A stretch of 64,000 nucleotides of DNA, from NCBI GenBank assembly GCA_030653365.1, contig JAURZL010000011.1:62001-126000 (forward strand), read 5' to 3'. Position numbers and translations under genes: made by a program. Shown here in pieces: positions 34,571 to 43,978 of this stretch. Every line of letters starts with the position of its first letter. The first letter of the stretch is position 1. The notes under the pieces are model-generated. The model saw only the letters and a list, made by a program, of their open reading frames with translations, had not been told where the DNA came from and searched no databases. Source of the DNA: Anaerolineaceae bacterium. Its GTDB lineage: Bacteria; Chloroflexota; Anaerolineae; Anaerolineales; Anaerolineaceae.

Positions 34571-35024
34571 GAAAATAATCTTATTGGTGGAAGATGATCC
34601 GGATGATATCTATTTGATTGGGGAAGCGATTGACGAATGTCAGCTGAGCGCCAGAATTTTCATCGTTGAAGACGGGGAACAAATGCTGGATTACCTGAAT
34701 CAACGCGGCGAGTATTCCGATCCTGACCTGGCACCACGCCCGGATTTGATTCTGCTGGATCTGAACATGCCACGTAAAGATGGCCGGGAAGCACTGGTTG
34801 AGATGAAAGAAAACCCGGAACTGCGCAGTATTCCGGTGGTGGTGTTGACCACTTCCGGTGCTGACAAGGATATGAAATATTCGTACGAGCAGGGCGCCAG
34901 TGGATTTGTGACCAAACCCGTCACTTTCTCTGGTTTGCGTGAGGCAGTTTGTAAAATTGGTGATTACTGGATCCGCACCGTGCAATTACCGGAAGAGAAA
35001 ACGCAGGAGGATGAGGGAGGGTAA
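34551..35024 (+). CDS. Single-domain response regulator (Rcp1-like)
   Basis: The 157-residue protein is a receiver domain with acidic VEDDPDD at the N-terminus, the phospho-acceptor Asp in LILLDLNMPRKDG, VVLTTSGAD and the Lys in FVTKPV. It has no output domain. The LNMPRKDG form is typical of Rcp1-type regulators paired with phytochrome-like HisKA kinases. It overlaps the kinase gene by 20 bases. The ATG at 34551 is preceded by AAAGAAAGG. It may relay phosphate to a separate output protein. Confidence 0.9.
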   Translation: MKTIPNRKIILLVEDDPDDIYLIGEAIDECQLSARIFIVEDGEQMLDYLNQRGEYSDPDLAPRPDLILLDLNMPRKDGREALVEMKENPELRSIPVVVLTTSGADKDMKYSYEQGASGFVTKPVTFSGLREAVCKIGDYWIRTVQLPEEKTQEDEGG

Positions 35025-35106
35025 ATCAAGTCATCAATCCTCAGTCAGGAAAAGCAAAGCTCCAATAACCGCTGATTGTGCATATTTCCACATGTTGCGG
35101 TATTTT

Positions 35107-36453
35107 TTAGAAGTGAGGGCGGCGAATGTTTTGCTGCAATTTATCGGTGCGCATGGCGATATCGGCTTTATTGAGCAATGTTGCCGGATCGTGCCCGTCC
35201 AGTGGATAGATCGCCCAACCGATCGCCAGCCGAATCTGGATGCGCTGATCCTGTACCTGGATCAATGAACCGACAGAACTGGTGATTTTTTTTATGATAT
35301 CCCCAACCACGTCTGGTTGGTGAATATCCTCGAGCACCAATCCATATTCATTGTCCTGCAAGCGTGCCACAGTATCATCCTCCCTTACGCTGCCGAGCAG
35401 ACGCCTTGCCAATAGAATATCAATCTGTTTTTTCAGTTCAGGAAGAAGGTGTTCATCATAAGGGAAGGAAACAGAGAGCGAGATCAAGACAGCATTACTC
35501 TGCCTGCGTTTCATACGCGCGAGCGCATGTCGCAATCGGTCGATAAAAATGGCGCGTAAAGGAATTTCAGTGTTGGGGTCGTACAAAGGACCGGTGGGTG
35601 GTCTCAACGGACGGGTCTGGAATGGTTTAGGGATTTTCCCAGCCAGACTACCGGTATCAATCCGCTCAATCGGCTGATTATTGAGAATTTGTGTATACAA
35701 AATCTGGGTTTCCGATGAGGGTTCAATGCCCAATTCACGTGAGATGATTGATTTACATAGCTGGTACTGCTGCAGCGCAGCGTTACGGCGGCCACTGATC
35801 GTCATCAGGCGCATCAACAAGCGGTGAGCACTCTCTTCGAGTGGAGCCAATTCCACATAACGCCAGGCATATTTATTTGCCAGGTCGAAATCCGAGCGGC
35901 GAAAGTATGCTTTGCTGAGTGACTGCAGCGTGATTAGCATATTACGAAAATGGCGTTCCCGTTGGAAAATTGCCCATTCCTGGAAACTGGTCAGCTCACC
36001 GAGCATCAAGTTGTTGAGAAAATCCCCCCGGTATAGATTGACAGATTCTTCCAGATGGTTGAGACAGTCCTGGCAGGTGTGCAGCTCGATGTGCGGGTGT
36101 TTTTTGCTCTCCTGAATATGCTGATTGAAGGCTTGTGAATCCACCCAGACTTGCTGGTGGTTAAATTCAACTGTCTCATCGTTGATCTCAAGGAAGCAAT
36201 CCAGAGTTTCTTCTCCGCCAAAAGCTTTACGCAATCCCAAAAAAGCCTGGCGCAGATTCATACGGGCGTAAGTTTCCGGGCGGTTTGGCCAGAAGAACTC
36301 GGCAATTTTTTCACGGGTTTGCAGGCGCGCTGGCTCTTCTGCCAGGTACGCCAACAGGGCACGTTCTTTACGTGTCCGTAAAGAATCGCTGATATCGGTA
36401 CCGTCGAACTGTACCCGGAAGTTGCCGAGAAGGAAAATTTCGAGTCTGATCAT
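35107..36453 (-). CDS. BTAD/SARP-type transcriptional regulator fused to a degenerate GGDEF domain
   Basis: The 448-residue protein has an N-terminal OmpR-like winged helix (LGNFRVQFDGTDI...TRKERALLAYLAEEP, about 1-95). A BTAD helical domain (about 120-260) follows, with LYRGDFLNNL and RRNAALQQYQLCKSIISRELGIEPSSET. The C-terminal domain (about 295-445) looks like GGDEF, but its signature is QDNEY in DDTVARLQDNEYGLVLEDI, so it cannot be an active cyclase. It may bind c-di-GMP or a partner. It is divergent from the small protein and cytochrome cluster, with direct repeats between that fit a SARP site. Confidence 0.85.
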   Translation of the reverse strand: MIRLEIFLLGNFRVQFDGTDISDSLRTRKERALLAYLAEEPARLQTREKIAEFFWPNRPETYARMNLRQAFLGLRKAFGGEETLDCFLEINDETVEFNHQQVWVDSQAFNQHIQESKKHPHIELHTCQDCLNHLEESVNLYRGDFLNNLMLGELTSFQEWAIFQRERHFRNMLITLQSLSKAYFRRSDFDLANKYAWRYVELAPLEESAHRLLMRLMTISGRRNAALQQYQLCKSIISRELGIEPSSETQILYTQILNNQPIERIDTGSLAGKIPKPFQTRPLRPPTGPLYDPNTEIPLRAIFIDRLRHALARMKRRQSNAVLISLSVSFPYDEHLLPELKKQIDILLARRLLGSVREDDTVARLQDNEYGLVLEDIHQPDVVGDIIKKITSSVGSLIQVQDQRIQIRLAIGWAIYPLDGHDPATLLNKADIAMRTDKLQQNIRRPHF

Positions 36454-36465
36454 TTCTAATCTTAA

Positions 36466-36494
36466 TTCACGCAGAATTCACGCTGATTTCACAA
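36466..36494. promoter_or_regulatory. Three SARP-like heptamer direct repeats
   Basis: TTCACGC (36466-36472), TTCACGC (36477-36483) and TTCACAA (36488-36494) recur with an exact 11-bp period and four-base spacers. GATAAT at 36514-36519 is a candidate -10 for the rightward genes. Confidence 0.6.
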
Positions 36495-36554
36495 TCCGCA
36501 AGCGCTGATTTGTGATAATGAATTCAACCATGGTTCATATAAAGGCCGGATTCT

Positions 36555-36788
36555 ATGCATGAGCAAAATATTAATTATTTCTCTTACTTGTTGAGGATTT
36601 GGAAAGACAGCGTTGACGGAGAATGGCACGCATCGTTACAGGATGTCGTCAGCGGGGAATGCCACCATTATCCGACTCTGTATGAATTATATGTCAATTT
36701 ATGGGAGTTGACCAGCGAAAATGTCAATCATCCCCAGCGGAACCCATTCGAGCCGTTTCAGGCGCAATATTTAAAAAAGGTGGAATAG
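36555..36788 (+). CDS. Small conserved hypothetical protein
   Basis: The 77-residue product has the pattern SYLLRIWKDSVDGEWHASLQDVVSGECHHYPTLYELYVNLWEL. I recognise it as a type of small Chloroflexota protein (LLRLWR...W-AS-LEDP-TGE..F-SLE-L-F-L) often beside SARP or surface genes. Its function is unknown. It is the first gene rightward of the SARP-type operator and sits directly before the Asp-box protein. Confidence 0.65.
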   Translation: MHEQNINYFSYLLRIWKDSVDGEWHASLQDVVSGECHHYPTLYELYVNLWELTSENVNHPQRNPFEPFQAQYLKKVE

Positions 36789-36874
36789 GAGCATATATGC
36801 AGAGAAAGAAAAAAGGTATTTTTGAAAAGTTTTTATCTCAATCAAAGTCAAATTCTAGAATAGGAGGAATGACG

Positions 36875-39800
36875 ATGAATTACAAAAAAGTTTTGTGGAG
36901 TTTTTTGACGGTTATCATGCTGCTCAGCATGACCGTCGGTGCGGCTCTGGCGGAGGATGGTGAAATGTTCCGAAAGAATGTATCCAAGACCCCGGATCAG
37001 GAAACCGATCGAGCTAATATCAATCATATGGCCTTCTATGTGCCAGCGCAAGCTGCAGATGGTACAGTAGGAGTTCCAATTGAATATTATGACGTGGGTG
37101 GAATTTTGGTAGATACCCGAGAATATGCTAAACCTTTGGTTTCTGTTTACATCGATGCATTACCCGAAGAGGAAACCAAAAGTGGTGCCGGCTTTGGTGC
37201 GCATGACGCCTATTCTGCCCATTCATTAGATGATGGCGCTACCTGGAAGAGTACCAATTTATCTCTATCTGCTGATCTGTCTTCCTTCACCCTCGCCAAT
37301 GGCGAACCGTATCCAGGTGATGCGCATAACATGACCTTTTCGATCGCCGGTGATAAGGTGCTGGTAGGCTGGATCAGCAAGTATTGTGATGGCGGATCAC
37401 CGCTTTATACATTTATTGATGAAGATGTGGTCGCATTGCAGGATGCATTTTTTTTGCCCGACCTATATGTGCGTGACATCTGGGGTGTAGCAGGGTCACA
37501 AAAATCTGTGGATTACGAACTGCAGGGTTTCCCGGAAGTGGGTGAAATCCCATATTCCTGTGTATGGTCTGCTCGTGGTCAATTGCTTGAAGTTGATGCA
37601 GAAGGTGTTCCAACTGTAGATGGTGGTTTTTATGATATTGTCTGGACGAAAGCCGAACGCCTGACCTCTGGCCGACGCGATGCTAACCGCCTGGAAATGA
37701 GTGGTGATACTGCTGCTGGCTTTATGATGACCTGGCAGGAAGACCCCGAAGGCTTGCGCCCCGGACAGGGACTTGGACCTGGTGAAGGTTGGTCAGGTGC
37801 AGTCGTCAATCAGCAGACGGATTTGTGGTACTCATTCATAGCTATGGATGATTTCGTGATGGTTCAGGATGAAACCGATACTGTAGATGGTGCAGTTGAC
37901 ATTGCTGAGTATGCTGGCGATACCATGCCCAAAGTAGCTGTTCCAATGGCAATGCCAATTCGTTTAACTGACAATGCAATGTGCAAAATCGGTGGTGGTA
38001 CAGGTGATACTTCGGCAGGAGCATCTTTACCATATTGTTTTATCAACTTTGATGATGATAATCCCTACTTAACCGATTTAGATCTTCAAATAACTGACTG
38101 GGAAGCTGATGTTATAACAGTCTCTCAATCTGGAGACTCAACTTTTTGTTCCACCACTTTTAGTTGGACAAATCCAGGAGGTACACCTCTTACACTTTGT
38201 CAGGCTGAAGATTTACGAGTCCTTGGTGGCCGAGTAGGTGCTTCAAGACCAAGAGTAAATGTACAGCCATATAACAGTCTTTTCATTGAAGATGATGCAG
38301 AAGATACAACCTGGTATGACAGTGCTATTGTGATCATGGGGGCTGAGGAATCAAAAGCACTGGGAGAAGGGTCTGTTGAAGAAGAGGTAGAACCTGAGGA
38401 CATTGGCAAGAATATGTGGTACTACAGCTTCGATATGCTTAACCCAGAATTTGTCTTACAGGGTGGTATGCTCAATCAACCAGCAGTAGACCATGATACA
38501 GGTCTATTCTTTGATCTTCTTGAGGATGACTATGATGCTATAGATTATACATTCTATGAAACTGAAATTTCTCGCCGTTTCTCACATATGAGCCAACCAA
38601 TCCATCAGTTTGGACCGAGTGGAATATCATCTGTCCTGATTGTAAAACAAGGTATTCTTAACCAGGGTGGGCCTGCAGATATCTTCTTACGCCTTACTAA
38701 GGTGCCAGATGATATTGTTTGGGTAAATTGCGAGTTGGATGGGGATGAAACAACAGTTGAACAATGTCTACCAGAAGGTTTTAACCCTTATGCATATGAA
38801 AATCTTGTATGTGAAAACCTGGAGGATGGCACTAGTGGATGGGAATATCTTCCAGCAACACTAGGTGAATTTGATTACCGCACAGGTTTAACTGAAACTA
38901 ATCCATATTATATTGAAGGCTTGTGTGTTAGCAACATGATCAATGTTTCTGGAACCAGTATCGTCACTTGTGATGATGGTTCTAGTGGTCAAGATTGTGC
39001 AGATAAATTCCCGTGGCCAGATTCAGAACTTTCTGGTTATCCAAAAGTAACAGAATGGGTACAAACCGGACCGGATTACGGAGTCACAGTTGATGGTACC
39101 AACATTGGTAACCTGGATGATCAATCCTGGGAAAATCCCTATGATGTCGCAAAAGGTCACCGTGGTTATATCGATGGGGATTTCATCATGATGATGTATG
39201 CCTGGTCACCCAACTGGATGGCAAATAGTGTGGGTAATGATCATTACAACCTGTATGCCCGTCGCTCCTTTGATGGTGGTAAGACCTGGACGACATTACC
39301 ACAGGATTTCCTGGATACCATAACAACACCAGAAGGTGTGACAGTTGTTGCGGATGGTACCAACACCTGTGAAAACTACAAAAATGGTACAACCATCACA
39401 ACTATCTGTACTGACTATGATCAAGGAGATTTTGAACAGGCACGCAATCTCTCACAATTGATTGGCAATAAAGTGACTATCCTAGATCCGCGTTACACTC
39501 CCACCGGTGGACTGAAGATGCTACCGATAACCGATTTGAAGGGTATTGATCCCGGATATCTAGACGATGTCCGTGATCCATCCAAATACTTCATTGTCTA
39601 CGAAACCGGTGATAATACCACTGTCGCAGAAGGTGAAGCGGTTCCATTGGATCTGTTCTACAGCCGTGCAACCAACTGGGGTGATGATTATTTCCTTGTT
39701 GAGTATGCCAATCAATCAACTGGTGAGGTGACAATGGGCTTTGACTGGTTAGAACATGATCGAGACAACCTCTCTGGTGAAGCAGCCAACACTGCCAACA

Positions 39801-40378
39801 ATGGTGGTACGTATTACTATGTTATCTGGAATCAGTGGCAGGAAGATGAATATGAGAATGTATCAGAGAGCGATGCTATTTTCCGCCGTTTGATGTTCAA
39901 CACAGATGACACTACCGATGCTGTGCCTGTTGCAACAATCTTGTCAAGTGACCAAGAGGTCTTTGGAGTAGAAGAGGATCAAATCATTACGCTGATTGCC
40001 TCAGCCCGCGATTTAGATACAGAAAATGATGATATCCTCGATCCAATCCAGGAATATGTATGGACGATCAATGGCGTGGCTGTTCCTGAAGAGTTCCAGG
40101 ATGATTTCAAGGATATGGGTTTTGACTGCTTCAAAGACAAGCAATGCAATGCCCCCGCCCGCGTTGTCTCCGGACATTGGGATGGATCCCAATTCCAGCA
40201 ACCAGGCTGGTCAGGACAAAGCAATTACCAACTTGGCTGGTATGAATTTGCTCTACAGGTGCGTGATAATGATGATCCTGCCAAGTGGTCAAAGGTTGTG
40301 AAGGTCAAGAAATACATTGGTCAAACACAATTCGATGTACCTGGCTTCAAGATCTTCTTACCGCTAACGACAAAGTAA
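36875..40378 (+). CDS. Very large secreted Asp-box protein with FLPL C-terminal tail
   Basis: From ATG 36875 the product is 1,167 residues with a signal peptide (YKKVLWSFLTVIMLLSMTVGAALA). The ATG 36797 also has a ribosome site and would add 26 residues. AGGAGG stands seven bases before 36875. Asp-box/BNR motifs are seen as SLDDGATW and SFDGGKTW, which imply beta-propeller blades. The C-terminus ends FKIFLPLTTK. The VSVYIDALPEEETK segment and overall size recall proteins called choice-of-anchor O in related clusters, but I am not sure. It is secreted, and its place upstream of the cytochromes suggests a surface role in that system. Confidence 0.7.
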   Translation: MNYKKVLWSFLTVIMLLSMTVGAALAEDGEMFRKNVSKTPDQETDRANINHMAFYVPAQAADGTVGVPIEYYDVGGILVDTREYAKPLVSVYIDALPEEETKSGAGFGAHDAYSAHSLDDGATWKSTNLSLSADLSSFTLANGEPYPGDAHNMTFSIAGDKVLVGWISKYCDGGSPLYTFIDEDVVALQDAFFLPDLYVRDIWGVAGSQKSVDYELQGFPEVGEIPYSCVWSARGQLLEVDAEGVPTVDGGFYDIVWTKAERLTSGRRDANRLEMSGDTAAGFMMTWQEDPEGLRPGQGLGPGEGWSGAVVNQQTDLWYSFIAMDDFVMVQDETDTVDGAVDIAEYAGDTMPKVAVPMAMPIRLTDNAMCKIGGGTGDTSAGASLPYCFINFDDDNPYLTDLDLQITDWEADVITVSQSGDSTFCSTTFSWTNPGGTPLTLCQAEDLRVLGGRVGASRPRVNVQPYNSLFIEDDAEDTTWYDSAIVIMGAEESKALGEGSVEEEVEPEDIGKNMWYYSFDMLNPEFVLQGGMLNQPAVDHDTGLFFDLLEDDYDAIDYTFYETEISRRFSHMSQPIHQFGPSGISSVLIVKQGILNQGGPADIFLRLTKVPDDIVWVNCELDGDETTVEQCLPEGFNPYAYENLVCENLEDGTSGWEYLPATLGEFDYRTGLTETNPYYIEGLCVSNMINVSGTSIVTCDDGSSGQDCADKFPWPDSELSGYPKVTEWVQTGPDYGVTVDGTNIGNLDDQSWENPYDVAKGHRGYIDGDFIMMMYAWSPNWMANSVGNDHYNLYARRSFDGGKTWTTLPQDFLDTITTPEGVTVVADGTNTCENYKNGTTITTICTDYDQGDFEQARNLSQLIGNKVTILDPRYTPTGGLKMLPITDLKGIDPGYLDDVRDPSKYFIVYETGDNTTVAEGEAVPLDLFYSRATNWGDDYFLVEYANQSTGEVTMGFDWLEHDRDNLSGEAANTANNGGTYYYVIWNQWQEDEYENVSESDAIFRRLMFNTDDTTDAVPVATILSSDQEVFGVEEDQIITLIASARDLDTENDDILDPIQEYVWTINGVAVPEEFQDDFKDMGFDCFKDKQCNAPARVVSGHWDGSQFQQPGWSGQSNYQLGWYEFALQVRDNDDPAKWSKVVKVKKYIGQTQFDVPGFKIFLPLTTK

Positions 40379-40403
40379 CCAATTTCACTGTCCCATGATG
40401 AGT

Positions 40404-40435
40404 GGTGCCTGCCTGACCCTGATCGGGCAGGCGCC
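40404..40435 (+). other. Intergenic stem-loop
   Basis: GGTGCCTGCC (40404-40413) pairs with GGCAGGCGCC (40426-40435) with one G-U pair and a 12-base loop. No U-tract follows, so it may stabilise the upstream mRNA or tune expression within the operon. Confidence 0.5.
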
Positions 40436-40446
40436 CAGGGAAGCTT

Positions 40447-42021
40447 ATGATGAAAACAAAGATCCAACTATCTGTTTCTATTCTGTTCATGCTCAGCCTG
40501 TTGCTTGTTTCTGGAACCGCAGGATTGCTGCCTGGTTTACAGGTGGTTAATGCAGAGATTGAAACAATTCTTTCAGCGTATCCGAACTGGTACTTCCCTG
40601 TCAGTGAGTATTATTCACTCTTCCAATCCGGGACGGACTTTGGCAGTGCAGTCAGTGGAGCAGGAAATGTCTTCGTTGATGGACCATCAGACACCTTTGA
40701 TGAAATTGTTGTCGGCGCACAAAAGTATAGAGAAAATGGGGAGCCATATGGGGCTTTCTTTATCTTTCAAGGCTCTGCGGGTGGACTTTCAAAAGGTCCG
40801 GTTTTAACGGTCGTCAGTGAGCAGCAGGGTTCAGACTTTGGCTGTCAGGTAGCCAAACTTGGTGATGTCAATGCTGATGGCTATGATGATATTGCTGTCG
40901 GTGCCTGTACTTACAATAACGAGGCAGTCACTGGTAAAGATGAAGGGGCTGCTTACGTCTATTACGGCCCGTTGAATCGCACTGAGCTCGTCAAATGGCA
41001 ATTCATCGGAGACAAAGCCAATGCCAGGCTGGGTTCAGCATTAGCTGGGGGCGATATCAATGGCGATGGAATTGGGGATTTGATTATTGGCGCTAAGAAT
41101 TACTCTGAAGGTTTCACCAGTAACGGAAAAGTATTTGTGTTTTATGGTGCTGCATCCGAAGGATCGGACATAGGTGGTTTTGCTGCTACACCGGATTGGA
41201 CAGCGATCGGGGAAATTGCTGGGGCACAATTTGGAGCAGCAGTGGGTGTGGCGGGTTTGGTGAATAATGATGCCTTCCCTGATGTCATTATCGGAGCACC
41301 TTATGCAAAGAATGATCAAAACGAACAAGCAGGTTGTGTTTATCTTTTCCAGGGGAATCCAATAACAGGCAGCCTTGAAGCAATTCCTGCATGGGAACAA
41401 TGTGGAGATATTGAGGATGGTTTACCAGATGAAGAAATCATTCGACCACAATTCGGTGCCAGTGTAGCTGGTGTAGGAGATGTGAATGGGGATGGACGTG
41501 ATGATGTGCTGGTAGGTTCTCCCACCGCAAAAAATGAAGAACTGGACATTGTCACGGGTTGTGTTTATCTTTATCTTGGTTCAGATACTGGATTGGAAAC
41601 AACTCCAGCCTGGCATCATTGTGGGGAGCAAGCATCCGGCAAATTTGGTGCCAGCATTGCTGCAGCGGGTGATATGAATGTTGACCACAAAGCCGACTTT
41701 TTGGTTGGAATGCCAAATTATTCCGTCAATAATGAAAAGATGGGTGCTGTTTACCTGTTTTTTGGAGCATCCTCCCCAAATTTTGTGCAATCTGAATTTG
41801 AGATTGTGTTTGGCAATAAAGCGGAGACTGAGTTTGGTGTGTCGGTTAACAGTGCTGGAGATGTAAATGATGATTCACGATTGGATGTTATCGTAGGAGC
41901 ACCGAATTTTAAAGTTAATAATTTACGTTATGGTCGCGGGATGGTGTATTACGCTGGTATTGCAGGAATACCAGATCCTGAAGATGGTTATTCAATATTT
42001 TTACCTTTAGTTCAACGATAA
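40447..42021 (+). CDS. Secreted FG-GAP (integrin-like) beta-propeller protein
   Basis: The 524-residue protein has a signal peptide (about 1-33). Seven FG-GAP repeats are spread over about residues 60-500, each with a calcium-loop-like pattern such as DVNADGYDDIAVGA, DINGDGIGDLIIGA, DVNGDGRDDVLVGS and DVNDDSRLDVIVGA. Seven repeats match a complete seven-bladed propeller. The C-terminus ends DGYSIFLPLVQR, the same type of tail as the neighbouring large protein. AGGGAAG precedes the start. It probably acts in adhesion or as a structural partner at the surface. It is 24 bases upstream of the cytochrome b gene. Confidence 0.85.
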   Translation: MMKTKIQLSVSILFMLSLLLVSGTAGLLPGLQVVNAEIETILSAYPNWYFPVSEYYSLFQSGTDFGSAVSGAGNVFVDGPSDTFDEIVVGAQKYRENGEPYGAFFIFQGSAGGLSKGPVLTVVSEQQGSDFGCQVAKLGDVNADGYDDIAVGACTYNNEAVTGKDEGAAYVYYGPLNRTELVKWQFIGDKANARLGSALAGGDINGDGIGDLIIGAKNYSEGFTSNGKVFVFYGAASEGSDIGGFAATPDWTAIGEIAGAQFGAAVGVAGLVNNDAFPDVIIGAPYAKNDQNEQAGCVYLFQGNPITGSLEAIPAWEQCGDIEDGLPDEEIIRPQFGASVAGVGDVNGDGRDDVLVGSPTAKNEELDIVTGCVYLYLGSDTGLETTPAWHHCGEQASGKFGASIAAAGDMNVDHKADFLVGMPNYSVNNEKMGAVYLFFGASSPNFVQSEFEIVFGNKAETEFGVSVNSAGDVNDDSRLDVIVGAPNFKVNNLRYGRGMVYYAGIAGIPDPEDGYSIFLPLVQR

Positions 42022-42045
42022 TTTTTTTCGAAAAGAGAGACGACT

Positions 42046-43410
42046 ATGAGTCTGGATATCTTAAAACCACTGCGAGAAGGATTTCTCCAACGGGAAGAAC
42101 CGGCAACAGAATTACCGACCCGGGAAAACCATGTGAGAAATAACCTGATCCTGCACCTGCATCCCAGCCGGGTACCGGCGCGCGCGCTGCGCTTTTCCTA
42201 CACCTGGGGGCTGGGCGGGATCTCTGTCGTGCTGGTGGTATTACTGGGACTGACCGGTCTGCTGTTGATGTTCCGCTACGACCCGCGCGTGGAATACGCG
42301 TATGTCAGCATTCAACAACTGGAGACCGAGGTGATGTTCGGATCCTTTATCCGGGCCGTGCACCACTGGTCAGCCAATTTTTTGGTAATCACCACCTTCT
42401 TACACCTGGTAAGGGTTTTCCTGACCGGGTCTTATAAACAGGGAAGAGGCGTAAACTGGATCATCGGTTTGGTCTTGTTTGTGATTGTATTGGCGGGTAA
42501 TTTCACCGGCTATTTGTTGCCGTGGGATCAACTCTCTTATTGGGCGATCACAGTCAGCACCAGCTTGATGGCTTACATCCCACTGCTCGGGACGGCAGTG
42601 CGGAACTTCTTCCTCGGCGGACCTCAGGTTGGTCAGGCAGCCTTGAGTAATTTTTACGCATTGCATGTGGTCTTCATGCCTGCATTGATGCTGGGCTTTC
42701 TGGCGTACCACCTGTGGAAGGTGCGCAAGAATGGCGGCATCTCGCAGCCTTTGCTCAAAGAGGATGAAAAACCGGAGTTTAAATCGACCAATCCACATCT
42801 GGTCAATATTGAACTGGCAGCCGGACTGGTGGTCCTGGTATTCGTCGGGTTGTGGGCGATGTTCAACCCGGCACCGTTGGGATCAATCGCCAGTCCGCTG
42901 GTGTCCCCCAATCCTGCTAAAGCTGCCTGGTACTTCCTGGGCTTGCAGGAGTTGCTACTGCATATGCACCCGTTATCTGCGATGTTTTTGATTGGGCTGG
43001 TAGGGGTTGCACTTGTCGGGACACCGCTGGTCGACCGTAGCGATCGGGATATTGGCATTTACTTTCGCACTGCGATCGGACGGCGTGCAGCTGTGTTTGG
43101 CGCTTTATTAGCGCTCTATCTGGTTCCAATTGCGGTCATTTTGGACGAATTCTGGTACGATCTGCCAGGCTGGTTGCCGAATGTGCATACCAATGTGACG
43201 GTGGGCGTGATTCCCTTTGTGATCACACTATTGGTTTTTGTTGGCGTTTACTTCCTCTTACGCAGTGGTTGGTTATTTAAGAATGAAAAAACCAATCACA
43301 GTGAAGCGATGGTAGGCATCTTTGCATTCATCATGAACGGACTGATCTTATTAACAATTGTTGGTATTCACTTCCGCGGCCAGAATATGGCGCTGGTGTT
43401 GCCGTTTTAA
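42046..43410 (+). CDS. Fused cytochrome b (b6/subunit IV) of a bc-type complex
   Basis: The 454-residue membrane protein has the cytochrome b N-terminal part. Its haem-ligand His are in HHWSAN and FLHLVRVF on one helix and in HVVFMPALMLGFLAYHLW on the other. The C-terminal subunit-IV-like part contains PAKAAWYFLGLQELLLHMHPL. It oxidises quinol together with the Rieske protein that follows 18 bases later. No cytochrome c1 or f gene is present, so a multihaem protein is the likely partner. Codon use and GC look higher here than in the flanking genes. Confidence 0.9.
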   Translation: MSLDILKPLREGFLQREEPATELPTRENHVRNNLILHLHPSRVPARALRFSYTWGLGGISVVLVVLLGLTGLLLMFRYDPRVEYAYVSIQQLETEVMFGSFIRAVHHWSANFLVITTFLHLVRVFLTGSYKQGRGVNWIIGLVLFVIVLAGNFTGYLLPWDQLSYWAITVSTSLMAYIPLLGTAVRNFFLGGPQVGQAALSNFYALHVVFMPALMLGFLAYHLWKVRKNGGISQPLLKEDEKPEFKSTNPHLVNIELAAGLVVLVFVGLWAMFNPAPLGSIASPLVSPNPAKAAWYFLGLQELLLHMHPLSAMFLIGLVGVALVGTPLVDRSDRDIGIYFRTAIGRRAAVFGALLALYLVPIAVILDEFWYDLPGWLPNVHTNVTVGVIPFVITLLVFVGVYFLLRSGWLFKNEKTNHSEAMVGIFAFIMNGLILLTIVGIHFRGQNMALVLPF

Positions 43411-43428
43411 TCATCTGGGAGCAGTGAC

Positions 43429-43953
43429 ATGAAAAAGAAAAACATTCAAAATCCTGAGAAGGACGAGTTAACCACACCTAAAAATGTGAGTCGCCGTGAT
43501 TTTTTAGGCATCAGCCTGAAGGCACTCGGCGGGTTGGCGGCCATCGAACTGGGAGCTGCCGGAATTCTCTTCTTGCGCACACGCAGTGCATCCGGTGAAT
43601 TTGGCGGAATGATGACCATCGGAAAGATCGTAGAATTCACTCCGGGGTCTGTGGTGGAAGTGGAAGATGGCAATTTCTACCTGATTTGTACTGAGGACAG
43701 CGGTTTTATGGCAGTTTACCGGCGTTGCCCACATCTGGGTTGCATGGTCAAGTGGATGGACAATGAACAAAAATTCCTTTGCCCGTGCCACTCTGCTACA
43801 TTTGATAAAACTGGGGATTTCCATAATAAACTGGTGGCACGTGCACTCGACTATTTCCCGGTCACATTTGACAAGGGCATGGTCAAAGTGAACACCACTG
43901 CACCGATTGTTCGGGAGCAGCATTTACCCGAGCACATCAGTTACCCAGGATAG
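43429..43953 (+). CDS. Rieske [2Fe-2S] protein of a bc-type complex
   Basis: The 174-residue protein has an N-terminal Tat-like segment (SRRDFLGISLKALGGLAAIELGAAGILFL) serving as the membrane anchor. The cluster-binding motifs are CPHLGC and CPCHSATF, with the two Cys and two His ligands. It accepts an electron from quinol at the cytochrome b site and passes it on. It lies directly after the cytochrome b gene. No separate c1-type subunit follows; the next gene is a cytochrome c with a class I domain. Confidence 0.92.
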   Translation: MKKKNIQNPEKDELTTPKNVSRRDFLGISLKALGGLAAIELGAAGILFLRTRSASGEFGGMMTIGKIVEFTPGSVVEVEDGNFYLICTEDSGFMAVYRRCPHLGCMVKWMDNEQKFLCPCHSATFDKTGDFHNKLVARALDYFPVTFDKGMVKVNTTAPIVREQHLPEHISYPG

Positions 43954-43978
43954 ATAGGGAGCAGAAGGAGGATACAAG

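Noticed and set aside
32708-36453. Kinase, response regulator and BTAD gene as one signalling operon
   Set aside because: The BTAD gene is on the opposite strand and converges with the regulator, so only the kinase and regulator form an operon.
36701-36874. Upstream extension of the Asp-box protein frame
   Set aside because: It overlaps the 77-residue gene, and the signal peptide and AGGAGG site place the likely start at 36875. ATG 36797 remains possible.
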